A stretch of DNA of 64,000 nucleotides from Phycisphaerae bacterium (GCA_016873295.1 VGXM01000009.1:1-64000), one strand, 5' to 3'; positions 35,301 to 46,066 are shown, counted from the first letter of the stretch. Numbers and translations are program-made. Notes: generated by a model not told the origin, from the letters alone.

Positions 35301-36256
35301 ACGTCGCCGAGTTGAAGGAGCGTTATGCGGCGCGCGCCCGCGGCGTCGTCGCCAGGGCCGGCCGATCCGCCTTCGACCGCGACGGGCTCACCGACTGGGA
35401 CTTCGGCCCCCTCCCGGAGCGCGTCGAGATCGCCCGGGGCGACTACCGGCTCAACGCCTACCCCGCCATCGTCGACAAGGGCAGGACCGTCTCCCTGCGC
35501 CTCATGGACACGCCCGAGGAGGCGGCCCGGGAGACCCGGCGCGGCGTGCGCCGACTCTTCATCCTCAAGAGCGGGCCCGAGCTGGGCTACCAGGTCCGGG
35601 TCGTGCGCGACATGCCGGGCATGCGCCTGAAGTACTCGCCCCTGGGGAAACCCGAGGAGCTGGAGCGCCAGGTCGCCGAACTGGTCGCCGAGCGGGCCTA
35701 CACCACGGACGGCGCGGTCGTGCGCACGCCCGAGGAGTTCGAGGAGCGCCTCAACGCCGGGTGGGGTCGCCTGCACAACGTCGCCCGGGAGGTCTCGGGG
35801 GTGGTGTCGGCGATCGTGAACGCGCGCTTCCAGCTCGACCTGCTGCTCCAGAAGCGCCCGCCCGTGCCCTGGGAGGGGGCGGTGCTCGAACTGCGGAACT
35901 GGGCGGCGTACCTGATGGCACCGGGGTTCCTGCTCTCCACGCCCTGGGACGCCCTGCGGCACTTCCCGCGGTACCTCTCGGCGGCCAAGGTGCGCTACGA
36001 GCGGCTGCGCACGGGGATCGACCGCGACAAGAAGGCGATGGGCGAACTGGCCCCGCTGTGGGGGCGCTACGCCCATTACGTGAACCACCAGGGGGGCGAC
36101 CCCGAGCGCAACCCGCGGCTCAACGAGCACCGCTGGATGCTGGAGGAGTACCGGGTGCAGCTCTTCGCCCAGGAACTGGGCACCGCCCAGAAGGTGTCGC
36201 CCCAGCGCCTGGACGAGCACTGGGTGAAAGTGCTGTCCGGGGCAGGCTCCCCTTAG
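32378..36256 (+). CDS. hrpA: HrpA-type DEAH-box RNA helicase
   Basis: About 1292 residues, the usual size for the long bacterial HrpA. Motifs in order are GETGSGKTTQLPK (motif I, near 85), TQPRRIAART (Ia), DEAHERSLN (II, near 178), SATIDPQRF (III), FLAGEREIRQ (IV), TNVAETSLTVPG (V) and QRKGRCGRLSDG (VI). The helical and OB-fold regions follow, then the long C-terminal domain typical of HrpA (FHPNTTQAAPDP, QGNKIALHPSSALFKKGP). It unwinds or remodels RNA. The ATG at 32378 is given, but similarity to other HrpA proteins seems to begin about 10-15 residues upstream, so a TTG at 32333 or 32345 may be the true start. A palindromic element follows about 90 bases after the stop. Confidence 0.93.
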   Translation: MLPDRPRLRRLLRAVELAGKASKPVDEHVRRLADAVERSVAARDRRASLVPRPTYPPLPVVEARAEVLRAIADHQVCVICGETGSGKTTQLPKLCLELGRGVAGLIGHTQPRRIAARTVAARIAEELGVELGREVGFKVRFGDRTGDRTLIKVMTDGILLAETQGDPLLERYDTIIIDEAHERSLNIDFLLGYLRTLLPRRPDLKVIVTSATIDPQRFAAHFAAAGVPAPIVLVSGRTYPVEVRYRPIAGDDPDDRERDQQAAILDAVDELSRASMPTGDILVFLAGEREIRQTAEALRKHHPPATEILPLYARLSAAEQMRVFQPHAGRRIVLATNVAETSLTVPGIRYVVDPGTARVSRYAPRTRVQRLPVEAISKASADQRKGRCGRLSDGVCVRLYDENDFKARPPFTDPEILRTNLASVILQMKSLNLGRVEDFPFIEPPDERMVRDGYETLLELGALDDANELTPLGRDLARLPVDVRVGRMILAGHAEAALAEALVIAAALSVQDPRERPSSAQDRADQAHALFKDESSDFLGLLRLWRAWLDRGEHLSWNRLRHWCHEHFLSFMRMREWEDVHRQLHALVAEMGFHPNTTQAAPDPVHRAVLTGLLSNVATRGGETFDYKGAQGNKIALHPSSALFKKGPRWIVAAELVHTTRLYARTVAKIQPEWIEELAAHLVKRSWSDPHWVRESGTVCAFERVTLYGLELVARRRVQLGPIDPARSREIFIHRALMEGEWAQPGDPAPEFLARNVRTQGEVRDLEAKARRRDIMADQGALYSFYDARIPHEVCSCAGLVRWLKGEGRKQAPSLVLSARDLMRREAPEITPDAYPDAVGIGGSRLDLAYALDPGGTSDGVTIRVPLDALPQLDAEFCEWLVPGLVGDKLAALFRLMPKGVRKDLEPIPASAQKIADALPFGRGSLLDAAAVKARELLGVTIPREAWQPRGLPDHLRMSVLLLDEKGQELARSRDVAELKERYAARARGVVARAGRSAFDRDGLTDWDFGPLPERVEIARGDYRLNAYPAIVDKGRTVSLRLMDTPEEAARETRRGVRRLFILKSGPELGYQVRVVRDMPGMRLKYSPLGKPEELERQVAELVAERAYTTDGAVVRTPEEFEERLNAGWGRLHNVAREVSGVVSAIVNARFQLDLLLQKRPPVPWEGAVLELRNWAAYLMAPGFLLSTPWDALRHFPRYLSAAKVRYERLRTGIDRDKKAMGELAPLWGRYAHYVNHQGGDPERNPRLNEHRWMLEEYRVQLFAQELGTAQKVSPQRLDEHWVKVLSGAGSP

Positions 36257-36344
36257 CGTGTCGGCGAGCCCTCCCGTGAGCCCGCGTCTTCTGTGCCCTT
36301 CGTCGCGCAACGGTCGGCGCGCCGCAGAGAGACACTCGGGCGGC

Positions 36345-37012
36345 CCGTGCGGCCGCTCGAGGCCCGTCCTGGCGCCGGCACGGGCGATCCGCAAGGCGGC
36401 TCGCCCGTGGCACCCGGCGTGCCACGACTGTTCGGCTCGGCGAACAGTCGTGCGTCCGTCGCCCGACACCGCGTCCCTCGCCGGACACGACTGTGCCCCG
36501 AGCGGCACAGTCGTGGCACCCGGCCTGTCCTACCCGATCGCGTGCCACGACTGTTCGGCTCGGCGAACAGTCGTGCGTCCCTCGCCCGACACTGCTTCCC
36601 TCAGCGGACACTGCGTCCCTCGCCGGACACGACTGTGCCCCGAGCGGCACAGTCGTGGCACCCGGCCTGTCCTACCCGATCGCGTGCCACGACTGTTCGG
36701 CTCGGCGAACAGTCGTGCGTCCCTCGCCCGACACTGCTTCCCTCAGCGGACACTGCGTCCCTCGCCGGACACGACTGTGCCCCGAGCGGCACAGTCGTGG
36801 CACCCGGCCTGTCCTACCCGATCGCGTGCCACGACTGTTCGGCTCGGCGAACAGTCGTGCGTCCCTCGCCCGACACTGCTTCCCTCAGCGGACACCGCGT
36901 CCCTCGCAGGACACGACTGTGCCCCGAGCGGCACAGTCGTGGCACCCGGCGCTTCGCCCGATGACCCGTGCGGCTGTTCGAGGCCGGTCCGGACGCCGGC
37001 ACGGGCGATCCG
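36345..37012. repeat. Composite palindromic element 2 with four tandem hairpin units
   Basis: Four units at 36420-36520, 36543-36662, 36685-36804 and 36827-36946 are separated by an identical 22-base spacer (CCGGCCTGTCCTACCCGATC then GC), giving a 142-base period for the last copies. As in element 1, each unit runs from GTGCCACGACTGT to its reverse complement and contains the hairpin CACGACTGTTCG/CGAACAGTCGTG. On both sides of the array are copies of the flanking module (CACGGGCGATCCGC..., GGCTGTTCGAGGCCGGTC) in the inverted orientation relative to element 3. I found no clear terminal inverted repeats. No gene is credible here. Confidence 0.88.
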
Positions 37013-37339
37013 CCGACGACATCTCCTTGGCGAGCGCCGGCACTCGTGTGCATGCCGCGTACACCAAGCTCGCCGACGGGAGGATGCGCTGCTTCGTGCA
37101 TCGGGTCCAAACGGTCGATCCCTGAATCTGGGCAGGGTCCCGCCGGCGCCGGGGCGACACAGGCGAGGTGAGCTCCAGGGCCGGGCGATAGGCTTGCCGC
37201 GCTCCTGTCGTGGGGTGCAGGCGGGATGCCTGTTTCGCCCGTGGTCACTGGTCGCCAAAGGGGCCAACAGGCGCATGTGACCGGCGCGGCGGCAATTGGT
37301 ATGATGCGCGCACTGGAAGGACCACACAGGAGGCCGCCC
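37013..37339. other. Intergenic region before the prolyl-oligopeptidase-type gene
   Basis: About 330 bases with no convincing gene on either strand. Its right end has a possible -10 (TATGAT, 37300-37305) with a weak TGTGAC 18 bases upstream, about 35 bases before the next start. Confidence 0.45.
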
Positions 37340-39784
<2,445 letters not shown>

Positions 39785-39790
39785 TGGCGC

Positions 39791-39966
39791 GAGTCGGAAG
39801 AACGTGTACCAAGGCGCCGGCGGACGCCGCGGGTGCCACGGGCGAGCCGCCTTGCGGCTCGCCCGTGCCGGTGTCCGGACCGGCCTCGAACAGCCGCACG
39901 GGTCATCGGGCGAAGCGCCCGATGACCCGTGGCACCCGGAGCGCTCCGTCCACGGACTTCCGACTC
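39791..39966. repeat. Palindromic element 3 (minimal form with terminal inverted repeats)
   Basis: A 176-base element bounded by GAGTCGGAAG (39791-39800) and its exact reverse complement CTTCCGACTC (39957-39966). It contains two perfect hairpins: 14-base arms CACGGGCGAGCCGC with loop CTT (39837-39867), and 16-base arms CACGGGTCATCGGGCG with loop AAG (39897-39931). The second hairpin is identical to one in element 1. Unlike elements 1 and 2 it carries no CACGACTGT array, so it looks like the basic form into which the array is inserted or amplified. Confidence 0.88.
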
Positions 39967-40008
39967 TCTAGGCGCCCGCCGTCGCGGCGTGATGGACCAT
40001 CAGGGAAG

Positions 40009-40095
40009 CGGAGAGGGAGGGATTCGAACCCTCGATGCAGTTGCCCGCATACGCGATTTCCAGTCGCGTTCCTTCAGCCACTCGGACACCTCTCC
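40009..40095 (-). tRNA. tRNA-Ser (anticodon GGA)
   Basis: An 87-nt serine-type cloverleaf with a long variable arm. The acceptor stem GGAGAGG (40095-40089) pairs with CCTCTCC (40016-40010). The D-arm, the anticodon arm with CGCGACTGGAAATCGCG (anticodon GGA) and the T-arm GAGGGTTCGAATCCCTC are all intact. The discriminator base is G. CCA is not encoded, so it must be added after transcription. It reads UCC and UCU codons. Confidence 0.96.
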
Positions 40096-40133
40096 GACAG
40101 GGATGGCGAGTGTAGGGACGCGTGCTGGTGGGG

Positions 40134-40997
40134 TCACGCCCGGGCGTCGGAGCGGTCCTTGGCGGCGAGGGCGGGCCAGGCCGGGGTCGCGTGCCGGTCG
40201 ACCAGGCGGACCCACGCCCAGTCCAGGGCCCGCACGCCCCAGTAGCCCGGGATCGCCACGCGGGCCGCGACGATGCCGATGGTGAGCCCGAGGGCCACGT
40301 CGGCCGGGTAGTGAGCCCCGGTCAGCACGCGGGCCAGCGCCACCACCGCGATGAGGAGGGAGGCAAGCGGCTTGAGCCGCGGGTACAGGGCGGCGAGGAA
40401 GAGCCCGGCCAGGGCCGCGAACGCCGCGTGCCGCGAGGGCATGGACGCGAGGGCGTACCCGGCGTCCCACCCGCTCCGCATGGCGAACCCGCCGCCCTCG
40501 GGCACGGGGTAGCTGCCGAAGAGGAAGGTGAAGGTGTATGGGTCGTCAAGGTTGGGCCTGGGCCTGCCGAGGATGGACTTGAGGAGCACGGTCGCCGCGA
40601 GGGTGACGATCGCCGCCGCCGCCCAGTCGAGCAGCCGTCGGCGCCGGCCCGGGTCGAGGAGCCAGATGGCGGCGGCGATGGCGAGGCTGACGGCCCCCTG
40701 CCCGAACTGCTGGAGGGCCTCGGCCTCGCGCCGCGCGTCGCCACGCAGCTCGACGGCGCTGGCCCAGCGTGACACCGCCGGGTCGATCGGCAGCAGCAGC
40801 AGCGTGATCACCACGCCCGCCAGGAGCGGCACGCCCCACGACCGCCGGCGCGGGTGGCCCGCCCAAGTCAGTACCGGCCCGAGCGGGTACGAGACGACGG
40901 CCCACGCGACGTGGGCCCAGCGAACCGGGGCCCATAGCCCGCGGTTATAGTCGCCCGCCCGCCGGAGTCGCTGGTTGAAAGACGCGGTGTCCCTCAT
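40134..40997 (-). CDS. PAP2-superfamily membrane phosphatase
   Basis: A 287-residue membrane protein with the three PAP2 signature motifs: KSILGRPRPN, PSRHAA and RVLTGAHYPADV. These form the active site facing the non-cytoplasmic side, and six membrane segments surround them. Family members dephosphorylate lipid-linked phosphates such as undecaprenyl pyrophosphate or phosphatidic acid. It starts at ATG 40997 and overlaps the divergent GT39 gene by about 20 bases at the 5' ends. The pairing with a polyprenyl-phosphate-sugar-type transferase suggests carrier-lipid recycling; that is inference. Confidence 0.9.
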   Translation of the reverse strand: MRDTASFNQRLRRAGDYNRGLWAPVRWAHVAWAVVSYPLGPVLTWAGHPRRRSWGVPLLAGVVITLLLLPIDPAVSRWASAVELRGDARREAEALQQFGQGAVSLAIAAAIWLLDPGRRRRLLDWAAAAIVTLAATVLLKSILGRPRPNLDDPYTFTFLFGSYPVPEGGGFAMRSGWDAGYALASMPSRHAAFAALAGLFLAALYPRLKPLASLLIAVVALARVLTGAHYPADVALGLTIGIVAARVAIPGYWGVRALDWAWVRLVDRHATPAWPALAAKDRSDARA

Positions 40998-42789
40998 CTT
41001 CGGAGCGGTCGATCACGACGAACTCGGCCCTCGTGGAGCGGGCGCCCGGCGGCGCGTCCTGGGCTGGAGCCGCGGGTGGATCGGCGGCGTGGCCCTCGTC
41101 CTGCTGTGCCTGGCAGTGTATCTCCCCGGGCTGGCGACGCTCCCCACGGTCGACCGCGACGAGGCCCGGTTCGCCCAGGCCAGCCGACAGATGGCCCAGG
41201 CCGGCGACGTGCGTGGCTGGGTCGTGCCCCGCGTGCAGGACCGCCCGAGGCTGAACAAGCCCCCCGGGATCTACTGGCTCCAGGCCGCCGCCGCCCGCGC
41301 CTGGGGCGACGCCGACCCGATCTGGGTGTACCGCGTGCCGTCGCTGCTGGCGGCGATCGTCGCCGTGCTGGCGACATGGCGCGCCGGGATCCGCCTCTTC
41401 GACCCTCGTGCGGCGTGGCTTGGCGCGGCGTTGCTGTCGATCTGCCCCCTCGTCGTCTGGGAGAGCCGCCAGGCCCGGGCCGACATGGCCCTGCTGGCGG
41501 CGACCGCGCTCGCGATGTGGATGGCCGCGGCCGTGCTCCGCGCTCCCGCGGGAGCCCGGCCCACCCTGGCTCGCCTTGGGCTCTGGGCCGCCGTCGCCGC
41601 CGGCGTGCTTATCAAGGGCCCCATCACGCCCATGGTCCTCGCCCTCGCCGCGATGCTCCTGGCGCTCACCGGCGGCGGATGGCGGGCCGTCACGCGCCTG
41701 GCCCCCGTCCGGGGCCTGGCCCTCGTCCTCCTCGCGATCGGCGCCTGGGTCGCGCTCGTCGCCCGAGAGATCGGCTGGGATGCCTACCTCGCCATCGTCC
41801 GCGACGAGGTCCTGGAACGAAGCGTCGCGGCCAAGGAAGGGCACGGGGGACCGCCCGGCTACCACCTCGTGCTGCTCGCCGTGCTCTTCTGGCCCGGGTC
41901 GATGCTCGCGCTCCACGGCGTGGGGCGGGCCTCCGCCAAGGCCTGGCCCGCGCTCCGGATCGCCCGCCCGCACCGGTGGTGGCGCGCGCTCCGATCCGGC
42001 CCGCCCGCCCGGTTGGGCGAGCGCTTCTGCCTGGCGTGGATCGTCCCGGCCTGGATCGTGTTCGAGTTGGTCAGCACCAAGCTCCCGCACTACACCCTGC
42101 CGACCTACCCCGCGATCGCGCTGCTGACGGCACGCGGCGCGCTCGCGATCGCCGCCGGGCCCAGGGTGGCCCTGGGACCCGCGTTCCGTGTCGGCGTCCT
42201 CGTCTGGGCGTTCATCGGCGTCGCCCTCGCCGCGACCCCCTCCATGCTCCCCTGGCTGCTCGGGCTGCCCGCCGAGACCTCGCTGGTCTGGCTCGGCTTC
42301 GCGATGACGCTCGTGTGCTGGCTGCTCGTGATCGCCGCGGCCCGCTCGGCGTTCTGCGTCGGGCTGCTGGGCCTGCCCCACGCCGGGCGCCGCCTCATCC
42401 GCGCTCACGCTCTGGGCCTTTCCGCCGCGGCGGTGCTCGCGGCGGGGCTGGTGGGCGGCGTGCTCCCGCGACTCGAGGGGCTCTGGGTCACCCGCCAGAT
42501 CGCCCGCGTGATCGACCGGGCCGATCCACGGGGCCTTCGCCCCATCGCCGGCGTCGAGTACCACGAGGACAGCCTCATCTTCGAGACCGGCGGGCGCTTC
42601 CGCAGGCTCGGCCCCGCCGACCTCGACGCCTGGCTCGGCGCCAACCCCGACGGCATCGTGATCCTCACCGAATCGCTCGCCGATCGGCACCGGGAGTTGC
42701 AGCGACTCGAGCAGGTCGTGGGGCTCAACTACACCAAGGGAGCGCGCGTGCGCCTGTGGGTGTGCGCCCGCGTCGAGGCGGCGCCATGA
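40975..42789 (+). CDS. GT39/ArnT-like membrane glycosyltransferase
   Basis: A 604-residue polytopic protein with the GT39/ArnT opening: a membrane helix (GGVALVLLCLAVYLPGL), then the catalytic DRDEARFAQASRQM and RPRLNKPPGIYWLQ. About ten further hydrophobic helices and a soluble C-terminal domain follow. These enzymes move a sugar from a polyprenyl-phosphate carrier onto protein or lipid at the outer face of the inner membrane. The TTG at 40975 is chosen because GGAG lies exactly 7 bases before it; a GTG at 40987 has no ribosome site. A possible -10 TATAGT is at 40946-40951. Its stop overlaps truB (ATGA). Confidence 0.86.
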   Translation: MKDAVSLIFGAVDHDELGPRGAGARRRVLGWSRGWIGGVALVLLCLAVYLPGLATLPTVDRDEARFAQASRQMAQAGDVRGWVVPRVQDRPRLNKPPGIYWLQAAAARAWGDADPIWVYRVPSLLAAIVAVLATWRAGIRLFDPRAAWLGAALLSICPLVVWESRQARADMALLAATALAMWMAAAVLRAPAGARPTLARLGLWAAVAAGVLIKGPITPMVLALAAMLLALTGGGWRAVTRLAPVRGLALVLLAIGAWVALVAREIGWDAYLAIVRDEVLERSVAAKEGHGGPPGYHLVLLAVLFWPGSMLALHGVGRASAKAWPALRIARPHRWWRALRSGPPARLGERFCLAWIVPAWIVFELVSTKLPHYTLPTYPAIALLTARGALAIAAGPRVALGPAFRVGVLVWAFIGVALAATPSMLPWLLGLPAETSLVWLGFAMTLVCWLLVIAAARSAFCVGLLGLPHAGRRLIRAHALGLSAAAVLAAGLVGGVLPRLEGLWVTRQIARVIDRADPRGLRPIAGVEYHEDSLIFETGGRFRRLGPADLDAWLGANPDGIVILTESLADRHRELQRLEQVVGLNYTKGARVRLWVCARVEAAP

Positions 42790-43520
42790 CCCCGGTCTCA
42801 CCCACCGGGTTGCTGCTCATCGACAAGCCCGAGGGTCCCACGTCGATGGACGTCTGCCGCGCCGTCCGCCGCCGCCTCGTCGCCGCCGGCGCCCCCAGGC
42901 GCGTCAAGGTCGGGCACGCCGGCACGCTCGACCCGCTCGCCACCGGGCTGCTCGTCGTGCTCGTCGGCAAGGCGACGCGCCTGAGCGACCGCTACATGGC
43001 CGGCGAGAAGCGCTACCTCGCCGACGTCGACCTCTCGCGCACCTCCGCCACCGACGACCGCGAGGGGCCCGTGCGCGCTGTTGACGTCCCGTCGCCGCCC
43101 GCGCTCGATGCCGTCCGCGCCCTCCTGCCCCGGTTCGTGGGCACGATCCTCCAGGTCCCGCCCGCCTTCTCCGCCATCAAGGTTGAGGGCCGGCGCGCCT
43201 ACCGCCTGGCCCGCAAGGACCGGGCCCCCACGCTGGCGCCGCGGCCCGTCGTCATCCACGCCATCGACGTCGTCGCCTACGCCTGGCCGCTGCTCCGCCT
43301 CGGCGTCCGCTGCGGCAAGGGCGTCTACATCCGCAGCCTTGCCCGCGATCTCGGGGCCGCCCTGGGCGTGGGCGGCATGCTCCAGGCCCTCCGCCGCACG
43401 CGCGTGGGCCCGTTCGAGCTCGAGCGCGCCACGCCCCTGGACGCGCTGCCGCCCCTCCTCACGGGGCACGATCTCCTCACCATCGACCCCGACGGGCACG
43501 CCCGGGCCGCGGGCGGGTGA
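42786..43520 (+). CDS. truB: tRNA pseudouridine(55) synthase TruB
   Basis: A 244-residue TruB. The N-terminal motif LLIDKPEGPTSMDV is followed by the catalytic motif GHAGTLDPLATGLL with the nucleophile Asp49, then YLADVDLSRTSATDD, VPPAFSAIKVEGRRAYRLAR (split by a short loop) and CGKGVYIRSLARDLG. It converts uridine 55 of tRNA to pseudouridine in the T-loop. It begins within the last codons of the GT39 gene (ATGA overlap). Neighbours commonly found with truB (rbfA, ribF, rpsO) are absent. It lacks the C-terminal PUA extension seen in longer homologues. Confidence 0.95.
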   Translation: MTPVSPTGLLLIDKPEGPTSMDVCRAVRRRLVAAGAPRRVKVGHAGTLDPLATGLLVVLVGKATRLSDRYMAGEKRYLADVDLSRTSATDDREGPVRAVDVPSPPALDAVRALLPRFVGTILQVPPAFSAIKVEGRRAYRLARKDRAPTLAPRPVVIHAIDVVAYAWPLLRLGVRCGKGVYIRSLARDLGAALGVGGMLQALRRTRVGPFELERATPLDALPPLLTGHDLLTIDPDGHARAAGG

Positions 43521-43537
43521 CGCTCTTCGCCCTGGCG

Positions 43538-43822
43538 TCACGCGAGCCACGCGCGAAGCGGGGCCCCGGGCCTGGCGGCCCACCACTCGATCCGATCCGC
43601 GCGCACGTCGAAACGCATCGCGGGCTCGTCGACGACGAGCGTGCCCACGCCAACGCCCGCCAGCAGGCCCGGCAAGTCGCAGCGGCGAGCCGCCAACACC
43701 GCCTCGCCCCGCCCCGAGCGCAGGACCAACCGCGTGACGCCCAGCTCGGCCAACGCCCCGGCCAGCGCGGCGGCACGCGCCTCGGCGCTCTCGCCGGGGA
43801 CCAGCCCGCCCGACCCGCTCAC
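43538..43822 (-). CDS. Small protein of unknown function (94 aa)
   Basis: I do not recognise this family. The frame starts at GTG 43822, overlapping the upstream gene's stop by 4 bases (GTGA), and ends at 43538. It reads as a compact alpha/beta protein: a helix AEARAAALAGALAELGVTRL, then RLVLRSGRGEAVLAARRCDL, then a strand VGTLVVDEPAMRFDVRAD and a final IEWWAARPGAPLRAWLA. There is no signal peptide or membrane segment. Coupling to the membrane protein gene suggests a related role. Confidence 0.6.
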   Translation of the reverse strand: MSGSGGLVPGESAEARAAALAGALAELGVTRLVLRSGRGEAVLAARRCDLPGLLAGVGVGTLVVDEPAMRFDVRADRIEWWAARPGAPLRAWLA

Positions 43823-44985
43823 GCCTCGTCCGCCCTTCCCGCCGGCACCGATACGTCGGGCAGCCCGCTCGCCGAGGGCATCCAGATGTCCGTCACCGCC
43901 TGGCTGTCCACCAGGCGGCGCAGCAGCAGGTAGAGCACCGTCGCCCCGCAGTAGTGCAGGCTCACCGCCAGCCCGCCCCAGAGCAGCACGACCAGGCTCT
44001 CCCACGCGCCCACGATCCACGCGGCGGTCCGGTCCGACCACCCCAGCCCCGCGCCCTCGCCCGCGATGATCTGCTTGAGACCCGCGCCGCCGAAGTACCC
44101 CGCCGCGAGCCCCGTCACCGCCAAGGTCGCCGCGACCGCCGCGTACGCCAGCGCCAGCACCACCGCTGCCTGCACGAGCAGGATCAGCCAGTAGAGCACG
44201 GCCCTGAGGGGTCGGCCCAGGCAGTACGCCAGGGAGCGCTGCACGCTGTCGATGGCGTCCGCCTCGTCGCACGCCACCGCCGCCGGCATCAGCGGGTGCC
44301 CCAGCCCCAGCCCCAGCAGCATGAGCACCAGCACGACGCCCACGAGCAGGGCCAGCCCGAAGAGCACCGCCCCGACGATGTTGAGCACGGGCAGCGAGAG
44401 CAGCGCCCACGACCCCGCCGCCAGCCCCAGCCCGATCGCCAGGATCGTCAGCAGCAGCCCCACCGGCGCCATCACCAGGGCCCGCGCCGACGCCAGCGCG
44501 AAGGCCATCGACTCGACCCACGGGCGGAGCTGCCCCCGGCTGAACTCCACCGCGCAGGCCCGCGAGATGGCCCCGCCGAAGACCGGCAGCACCCCCAGCA
44601 GCAGCACCGCCGACACCACCGTCGAGACCGGGAAGAGCCCGAACAGCGCCGAGGGCGCCTCCGTGAACAGGCCCGCGAGGGCCCGCGACGCCTGCGACAG
44701 CGACCCGTCGCCGACGCCCTCGCCCACGCCCGACACGCCCCCCCCGATCAGCCGCCCCACCGCCGCGCTGAACCGCTCCGCCCCCGCGCCCCCCCCGGTC
44801 CACAGGTCCGGCAGGTGCACGATCAACCACCCCGCCAGGAACGCCGCGAACCCAAGCCCCCAGCGGTCGGGGCGCAGCGCCAGCTTCGGCACCCGCAGCA
44901 GCGAGGGCCACAGCAGGTCATCGGTCAGGTCCTCCAAGGTCGCGGGGCGGATCTGGACGCCGGCAGGTGATTGGCCCGAACCCAT
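43819..44985 (-). CDS. Multi-pass membrane protein of unknown function
   Basis: A 388-residue integral membrane protein with about six hydrophobic segments, including WGLGFAAFLAGWLIVHL, TVVSAVLLLGVLPVFGGAI, ALVMAPVGLLLTILAIGLGL and a long paired stretch LNIVGAVLFGLALLVGVVLV. Between these are short conserved-looking loops (SRACAVEFSRGQ, HPLMPAAVACDEADAIDSVQR). The ATG at 44985 is preferred to the TTG at 44997. The gene is divergent from the next one with a 90-base intergenic region containing the palindrome TACCATGGTA. Confidence 0.7.
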   Translation of the reverse strand: MGSGQSPAGVQIRPATLEDLTDDLLWPSLLRVPKLALRPDRWGLGFAAFLAGWLIVHLPDLWTGGGAGAERFSAAVGRLIGGGVSGVGEGVGDGSLSQASRALAGLFTEAPSALFGLFPVSTVVSAVLLLGVLPVFGGAISRACAVEFSRGQLRPWVESMAFALASARALVMAPVGLLLTILAIGLGLAAGSWALLSLPVLNIVGAVLFGLALLVGVVLVLMLLGLGLGHPLMPAAVACDEADAIDSVQRSLAYCLGRPLRAVLYWLILLVQAAVVLALAYAAVAATLAVTGLAAGYFGGAGLKQIIAGEGAGLGWSDRTAAWIVGAWESLVVLLWGGLAVSLHYCGATVLYLLLRRLVDSQAVTDIWMPSASGLPDVSVPAGRADEA

Positions 44986-45075
44986 CGCGACCCCCAATCT
45001 GCTCGGGCGCGGCCCGCGCCCGCGGCACTACCATGGTAGCGAATCGCCGACCCGGCCCGCGCCACGGAGCACGCC

Positions 45076-45969
45076 TTGAGCACACTCGTCTCAACCATCA
45101 AGTGGGGCATCGGACTCACCACCTTCTTCGTGGTCGGGCCGATCGCCGGTCGGGCCACCGGGGCGCTGCGGTCTGCCAGCGGGTCGGCCGAGGTCTCCCT
45201 CCTGCGCTCCGATTCGCCCGCCCTGGGGCTCGCCGCCGGGCTCCTCGCCATCGCCATCGCCGCCGCGGTCGCGATCCTGGGCGCCCGCCTCCTCTCGACC
45301 CGCTTCGGGTTCGGCGTGGCCAGCCTCACGCTCGCCTGGGCCGCCTGGCGCACCGGGACCGTGCCCGGCGTCGTCCGCGACGCCGCCACCCACGGCTCGT
45401 CCGCCCGCGCCGTCATGATCTCCTTCGCTCTCGAAGCCCTGGTCGTCGGCGCCGCCGGGCTCCTGCTCGCCTGGGCCCTCTACCGCGTCGGGCGACCCTC
45501 CGAAGGCTTCAAGGACGCCACCCCCGCCAAGCCCGCCGGCGCCGTCGGGGTTCTCTCGTTGGCGACCCTCGCTGTGTTCGTCGCGGCGGTGGTGGGGGGC
45601 GCGGCCGGCGCCTGGTTCGTCGGGGTCGAGCCGCTCAAGGGTCAGGCGATCGCCGCCGCCGTCGCCGCCGGTATCGCCGCCGGGTTCGCCGCCGAGGGCG
45701 CCGCGACCGCCTTCAAACGATCCGCGCACCCCGTGCTCGTGATGGGGGCGATGGCGCTGCTGGGGGTTCTGTCCCCGCTGGCCGCCGCATTCCTGTACGG
45801 CACCCGCCTCGACGCCATGATCTACAGCGGGCGCATCCCCCCCTTCGCCGTCGCCTTGCCCCTGGACCACCTCGCCGGCACCCTCCTGGGCGTGCCCCTG
45901 GGCCTCACCTGGGCCCGCTCGCTCATGGAGAAGTCGGCGAGCGAGCTTCCCATCCCCGCCCGCGCCTGA
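45076..45969 (+). CDS. Multi-pass membrane protein of unknown function
   Basis: A 297-residue membrane protein with about seven hydrophobic segments (LAAGLLAIAIAAAVAILGA, ALVVGAAGLLLAWALYRVG, LATLAVFVAAVVGGAAGAWF and others) and little charge. The TTG start at 45076 is supported by GGAG 6 bases upstream. I recognise no family motif. It is divergent from the gene on its left and followed by folE2 after about 100 bases. Confidence 0.65.
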   Translation: MSTLVSTIKWGIGLTTFFVVGPIAGRATGALRSASGSAEVSLLRSDSPALGLAAGLLAIAIAAAVAILGARLLSTRFGFGVASLTLAWAAWRTGTVPGVVRDAATHGSSARAVMISFALEALVVGAAGLLLAWALYRVGRPSEGFKDATPAKPAGAVGVLSLATLAVFVAAVVGGAAGAWFVGVEPLKGQAIAAAVAAGIAAGFAAEGAATAFKRSAHPVLVMGAMALLGVLSPLAAAFLYGTRLDAMIYSGRIPPFAVALPLDHLAGTLLGVPLGLTWARSLMEKSASELPIPARA

Positions 45970-46066
45970 CCGAGGGTTGCCCCGCTCGACCGCGCGCCGA
46001 CCGTCACGCGGCGCAAGTCCGGTCCACCGCCCGACCTACGATGGGGAGCTCACCCGGGAGACGCCA

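Noticed and set aside
36420-36946. CRISPR array
   Set aside because: Repeat units are 100-120 bases, the intervening 22 bases are identical in every copy, and no cas genes are nearby; CRISPR spacers would be unique.
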